DNA of 28,479 nt from NCBI GenBank assembly GCA_964428355.1, contig CAYRYU010000092.1, forward strand, positions 1 to 28,479. Reading direction: 5' to 3'. Each line of letters opens with the position of its first letter. The stretch's first letter is position 1. Shown here piece after piece: positions 25,274 to 28,479 of the stretch. The stretch comes from CAYRYU01 sp964428355 (lineage in GTDB: Bacteria; Muiribacteriota; Ozemobacteria; Ozemobacterales; Ozemobacteraceae). The translations under genes and the position numbers were made by a program. The notes beneath the pieces are model-generated. The model had not been told where the DNA came from. It was given only the letters and a program-made list of their open reading frames with translations, and searched no databases.

Positions 25274-26572
25274 TTACTTGGTCGCCCCTCTGGATTCGAA
25301 AAGGGTCACGATTTCTTCCTGGGAAAAATCGCGGGCGATGGAGAGGGGAGTGAACCCGTTGCGGTCTTTCCGGTTCATGTCCGCACCATGGGCCAGTAGC
25401 AGTTGTGCAGCCTCCACCCTGCCTTCACGGGCGGCCACGAAAAGCGGCCCCTGACCGCCCTCGGAACTTGAATTCGGATCCGCTCCCTTTTCGAGAAGCA
25501 GCCCGATGACTTCCGTCTGATTCATGGTCGTGGCCGAATGAAGCGGAGTGGCGTCCGGATCGAACCCCTGGATTTTCGCCCCCCTCTCGAGGAGAAACCT
25601 GGCGATTCCAAGGTGACCCCGAAAAGCCGCCTCGTGCAGTGCTGTCGATCCACCCCGCTTTTTCGAATCGATGTCCAAACCCTTGCCCAGAAGGAACTCA
25701 ACCATCTCCTTCCGGTTCTCCCATGCGGCTTTGTGAAGAGGTGTCGTCCCACCCTTCCGGACAAAGGCCAAAGCTGGGGATTTCTCGAGAATCCCGGAAA
25801 AGGTCTTCAGGTCGCCCTTTTCGATGGCATTGAACAGGTCGATCGCATCTTTCCCGAGAATCTCGGCGGACTCCTCCTTGCCTCCCGCCTTGCTCAGGAC
25901 ACCGTAGAGCGAGTCGAAGGACATCGAATGACCAGAGAACTTTCGCGCATTGGCCAGAGGGGACATGTCGAGGTCGTCAAGGGAGTTGACCTGCGCCCCG
26001 TTTTCCAAAAGCACCTCAGCGCATTTCCGGAACTGCGTTCGATCAAGGGAAAAGTTGGAGGATTCCTCCTCGACATCCTTCCCGAATCTGGCAGCCCAAT
26101 GAAGGGGGGTGCGATACTCCTTGTCCCTGGCATTGGGATCGGCTTTCAACCGAAGTAGTGTTTCGACCGCCCCAAGCCTTCCATACTTTGCGGCCATGTG
26201 AAGAGGAGTCATTTCGAGAGAATTCCGACCGTCAATCCTTGCCCCATGGGACACAAGAACCTCGATCAGATCCGAATTCCCCTCGCTGCACGCGAAATGG
26301 AGGGCGGTTTCCCCGGTCTTGGAAAGGATGTTTGGGTCAACCTTTCCTCCAAGAAGAACCTCGATGCCCTCCTTCCAGCCGTTAACAGCGGCCTGGTGAA
26401 TCGGAGCCATCGGAAGAACCCCGAAATCGCCCCCAATTCCAGGATTCTCCTTGACCAGCTCACGGAGCTTCTCGAGGTCCCGGCTCAGGATCACCGATCC
26501 GGCGTCTTCGGCACCGTTGGCTTTCAGGGTGAAAAGGATGAAAAGGGCCAGGATCGAAATGAAGGCTCTCAC
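25274..26572 (-). CDS. Exported ankyrin-repeat protein
   Basis: The product is 432 residues if read from GTG 26572, which has GGGAGA upstream and gives a compact signal peptide (RAFISILALFILFTLKANGA); an upstream ATG at 26611 would add 13 polar residues and spoil it. About nine ankyrin repeats follow in two blocks, roughly residues 25-200 and 270-425, with consensus lines such as ETALHFACSEGNSDLIEVL, TPLHMAAKYGRLGAVETL, STALHEAAFRGHLGIA and GPLFVAAREGRVEAAQLL. A non-repeat helical spacer separates the blocks. It should act as a periplasmic or secreted binding protein. It is convergent with the sigma operon (23 bases apart) and divergent from the Big_5 gene. Confidence 0.85.
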   Translation of the reverse strand: MRAFISILALFILFTLKANGAEDAGSVILSRDLEKLRELVKENPGIGGDFGVLPMAPIHQAAVNGWKEGIEVLLGGKVDPNILSKTGETALHFACSEGNSDLIEVLVSHGARIDGRNSLEMTPLHMAAKYGRLGAVETLLRLKADPNARDKEYRTPLHWAARFGKDVEEESSNFSLDRTQFRKCAEVLLENGAQVNSLDDLDMSPLANARKFSGHSMSFDSLYGVLSKAGGKEESAEILGKDAIDLFNAIEKGDLKTFSGILEKSPALAFVRKGGTTPLHKAAWENRKEMVEFLLGKGLDIDSKKRGGSTALHEAAFRGHLGIARFLLERGAKIQGFDPDATPLHSATTMNQTEVIGLLLEKGADPNSSSEGGQGPLFVAAREGRVEAAQLLLAHGADMNRKDRNGFTPLSIARDFSQEEIVTLFESRGATK

Positions 26573-26730
26573 AGACTCTCCCGAAACAGAATTTGAAGAC
26601 CATTCTAACATGGAAGCCCCCCATGCGGCCGGTTCGATTGCCGGGGGGCCTGATGGAGCTGGGATTTTGAAGTCCGGCAGGAATGTTGTAGACTCTTCAG
26701 GTGAAAGGAAACTCCTGGGGGGTGTTCAGG

Positions 26731-27570
26731 ATGACAGGCATAAGGGCTTTCCAAGGGCGGGGCTGGGGATTCTTCCTTTTTCTCGTTTTGGAATTGATTC
26801 TCATGTCCCCGAATTTGGCCGGTTCGGATTTCCCGGGTGGAGGCCCCCCTCCGGACACGGAAAGTGTGGATCCCGATGATTCTATCCGCGTGGCGGGATT
26901 CAAGGGAGACGCGGGAGTCGACACCGATGGGGACGGAAAGTTCGACATCCTCGAAGTCGGAGTCGAGGTCGAAACGACAAGGGCAGGGGGATACACGCAT
27001 TCCGCACAGATTCTCGACAAGGAAAACAACGACATCGAGTTTCCGGGGGAAAAGGACCTGCGGCTTTCGGTCGGGAAAAATCTCGTTCGCATCCGGTTCG
27101 ACGGAAGGAAGATAGCGGCAACGAGAAAAAGCGGGCCGTTCCGGGTCAGGAATTACTCCATCTATCTTTCGGGAAACCACCATTTCATGGCCCACACGAC
27201 TGAAGAATACCGGACCCAGGCATACGACATCTCGGAGTTTCCCACGTCGAGCGAGTTGAGCCTGGTTGACCGGTCCCCCGGCGAAAATCAACGCGGGGTT
27301 TCGGTTTCCACCACTGTCAGGTTTTCTTTTTCCCAGGCCCTAGACCCCCGGAGCGTCAGCCAGGAGACCATTTCCCTCAGGACAGCAAAAGGATCGGTCG
27401 TTTCCACGGAGATCTCCTCAGATCGCGAATGCAAAACGATTTTTCTTCGTCCCTTTTCTCCGTTGGAACCCAACCAGGCATACCTGGTAATGGTCAGCAA
27501 CAAGATCCGGGATACCGAAGGAAGACCTTTGTCGAGGTTCTACACCTGGACCTTCGTGACAGGATCCTGA
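26731..27570 (+). CDS. Exported Big_5-type Ig-like protein with a calcium-loop motif
   Basis: The product is 279 residues from ATG 26731, with a G-rich ribosome-site-like stretch upstream; GTG 26701 is a weaker alternative. The signal peptide is GFFLFLVLELILMSPNLAG. Residues about 45-70 contain DTDGDGKFDILEV, a calcium-binding loop of the type seen in thrombospondin type 3 and dockerin-like repeats. The middle (about 65-165) looks like a beta-sandwich. The C-terminal 100 residues are a Big_5/SbsA-type Ig-like domain: DRSPGENQRGVSVSTTVRFS in part, then LDPRSVSQETISL and the closing FYTWTFVTGS. This domain is common on secreted and surface proteins. No enzyme motif is seen, so it is probably structural or adhesive. 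It stands alone. Confidence 0.82.
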   Translation: MTGIRAFQGRGWGFFLFLVLELILMSPNLAGSDFPGGGPPPDTESVDPDDSIRVAGFKGDAGVDTDGDGKFDILEVGVEVETTRAGGYTHSAQILDKENNDIEFPGEKDLRLSVGKNLVRIRFDGRKIAATRKSGPFRVRNYSIYLSGNHHFMAHTTEEYRTQAYDISEFPTSSELSLVDRSPGENQRGVSVSTTVRFSFSQALDPRSVSQETISLRTAKGSVVSTEISSDRECKTIFLRPFSPLEPNQAYLVMVSNKIRDTEGRPLSRFYTWTFVTGS

Positions 27571-27695
27571 GTTTTGGACCAAAGGGCAGAAGAAGGGAGG
27601 GGTCTCTTGTTTGAGGAGAAACCGCAGATCTTCTTCTGGATGACGAACATCGGTGTCATTGGTAGCCCGAAGCCATCGTATGTTATACCTGTGTC

Positions 27696-28421
27696 ATGAA
27701 ACCTTCCAAGATACCCACCAACCCAGACCGAAATGGTTCGGTTTCGGTTACGAATTCCCGATGCGGGAAGGTTTGGGCACAGGTTTTCTGGGTTCTCGCG
27801 GGGTTGTACTCTCTGAATCTGGCAAGGCTCGCGGCCCCTTACATAACGGCCGACCCGAATTCCGCCTCCAAGCCCTTTCTTCTTGGAACCCTCAATCTCG
27901 CAATCTTCCTCATCGGCTCGGGCTTCGCGGGACTTCCGGACCCCCAGAAGGGGAAATCCGCCGGGCAGGCCATTCTCCGGGCTTTCTGTCTTTTCATTGG
28001 GGGAATCGGGGTTCTGGCCTTCTTTTCCCCTTTCCGGCCCCCGGAATTCATGAGGGTCCAAAGGTCCTGCCTAGAACAGGTTGAGAAGGTTGACCGGGCC
28101 TGGGCAACGTATTCGAGCTTCCCAACCGAAGACCTTCGACCCTTTTCCCCCTCGGATGCCGCATCCGGAGGACGACTGGTCGGTGATGGCCTCCTGTTCG
28201 CCCCTGCGAAAAACTTCTTTCCCGAATGCGTTCTAGCCGAAACGGCTTCAGGAGGGGAAAGACGAATCGTCTGCAGATATCATGGAGGACCCGGTTCCCC
28301 GCTTCCTCCGCCCCGCACCACCGAGGAAGCCGGCTTTCGCCAAGCCGTGGACATGGGTTTCAACCTTCTGGGAGCGGTGGGAACACTTTTCCTTCCGGTT
28401 CTGATATTCTCCGGGATATGA
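27696..28421 (+). CDS. Unknown multipass membrane protein
   Basis: The product is 241 residues and I do not recognise it. Hydrophobic segments lie at about residues 28-48 (VWAQVFWVLAGLYSLNLARL), 63-80 (LLGTLNLAIFLIGSGFAGL), 93-112 (AFCLFIGGIGVLAFFSPF) and near the C-terminus (LLGAVGTLFLPVLIFSGI). Between the third and last segments is a soluble loop of about 100 residues with three cysteines. There is no clear ribosome site before the ATG. A loose TTGGTA and TTATAC pair at 27659-27688 would give an almost leaderless message. Confidence 0.65.
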   Translation: MKPSKIPTNPDRNGSVSVTNSRCGKVWAQVFWVLAGLYSLNLARLAAPYITADPNSASKPFLLGTLNLAIFLIGSGFAGLPDPQKGKSAGQAILRAFCLFIGGIGVLAFFSPFRPPEFMRVQRSCLEQVEKVDRAWATYSSFPTEDLRPFSPSDAASGGRLVGDGLLFAPAKNFFPECVLAETASGGERRIVCRYHGGPGSPLPPPRTTEEAGFRQAVDMGFNLLGAVGTLFLPVLIFSGI

Positions 28422-28479
28422 ACCGGTAGTCGTGATTTTCATGGCGTTCAAACCGAAAATGCGGACCAGGTCTGCCTGG

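Noticed and set aside
28441..28479. ATG open to the right edge of the window
   Set aside because: Only 13 codons are visible, with no ribosome site and no recognisable peptide, so it cannot be called a gene.

Overview
The window is a GC-rich bacterial scaffold, probably from a metagenome or draft assembly because it contains two 100-base runs of N. Sec signal peptides, a lipobox, a peptidoglycan glucosaminidase, an ECF sigma factor, a large hybrid histidine kinase and strong GGAGG-type ribosome binding sites point to a diderm, environmental, probably uncultivated bacterium. Many large repeat-containing proteins (ankyrin, HEAT, TPR) and zinc-ribbon/membrane proteins fit lineages such as Riflebacteria or Planctomycetes-like phyla, but nothing here fixes the taxon. 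No rRNA, tRNA, CRISPR array, transposase or phage gene was seen.

Layout. 1-1981 (minus): a partial Memo-family protein with a lipoprotein-type signal, then a TadC-like protein lacking its usual membrane C-terminus. 2109-7795 (plus): a zinc-ribbon membrane protein, an exported GH13 pullulanase-like enzyme, and a large HEAT/ankyrin protein whose coding sequence is split by a false scaffold gap. 7820-15912 (minus, reading leftward from 15912): an exported GH73 glucosaminidase, a zinc-ribbon membrane protein ending in a catalytically dead signal-peptidase-like domain, a membrane-anchored TPR protein, an ankyrin protein, a cytoplasmic GH13 branching-enzyme-like protein and an unknown membrane protein. 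16222-16896 (plus): an exported LprI-like domain fused to a cold-shock domain. 17028-20084 (minus): a GAF hybrid histidine kinase with two receivers and an HPt domain. 20660-22786 (plus): an SH3b/NlpC-P60- or CHAP-like cell-wall protein and a beta-propeller protein. 22999-25250 (plus): a translationally coupled ECF sigma factor, a membrane protein interrupted by the second gap, and a membrane protein with a pseudopilin-like C-terminus. 25274-28421: an exported ankyrin protein (minus), an exported Big_5 Ig-like protein (plus) and an unknown membrane protein (plus).

How the genes may work together. Two GH13 alpha-glucan enzymes, one exported and one cytoplasmic, each sit next to an ankyrin-repeat gene, in two operons that converge at about 7.8 kb. 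This suggests an alpha-glucan module with repeat-protein partners. The other genes mostly concern the cell envelope (peptidoglycan hydrolases, lipoproteins, secreted repeat proteins) and its sensing (hybrid kinase, ECF sigma unit).

The signals most worth following are the exported cold-shock fusion, the pseudo-signal peptidase, a short palindromic element found inside at least two unrelated coding regions, the paired GH13-ankyrin modules, and the false gap at 5613-5712, whose removal restores one open 902-codon gene.
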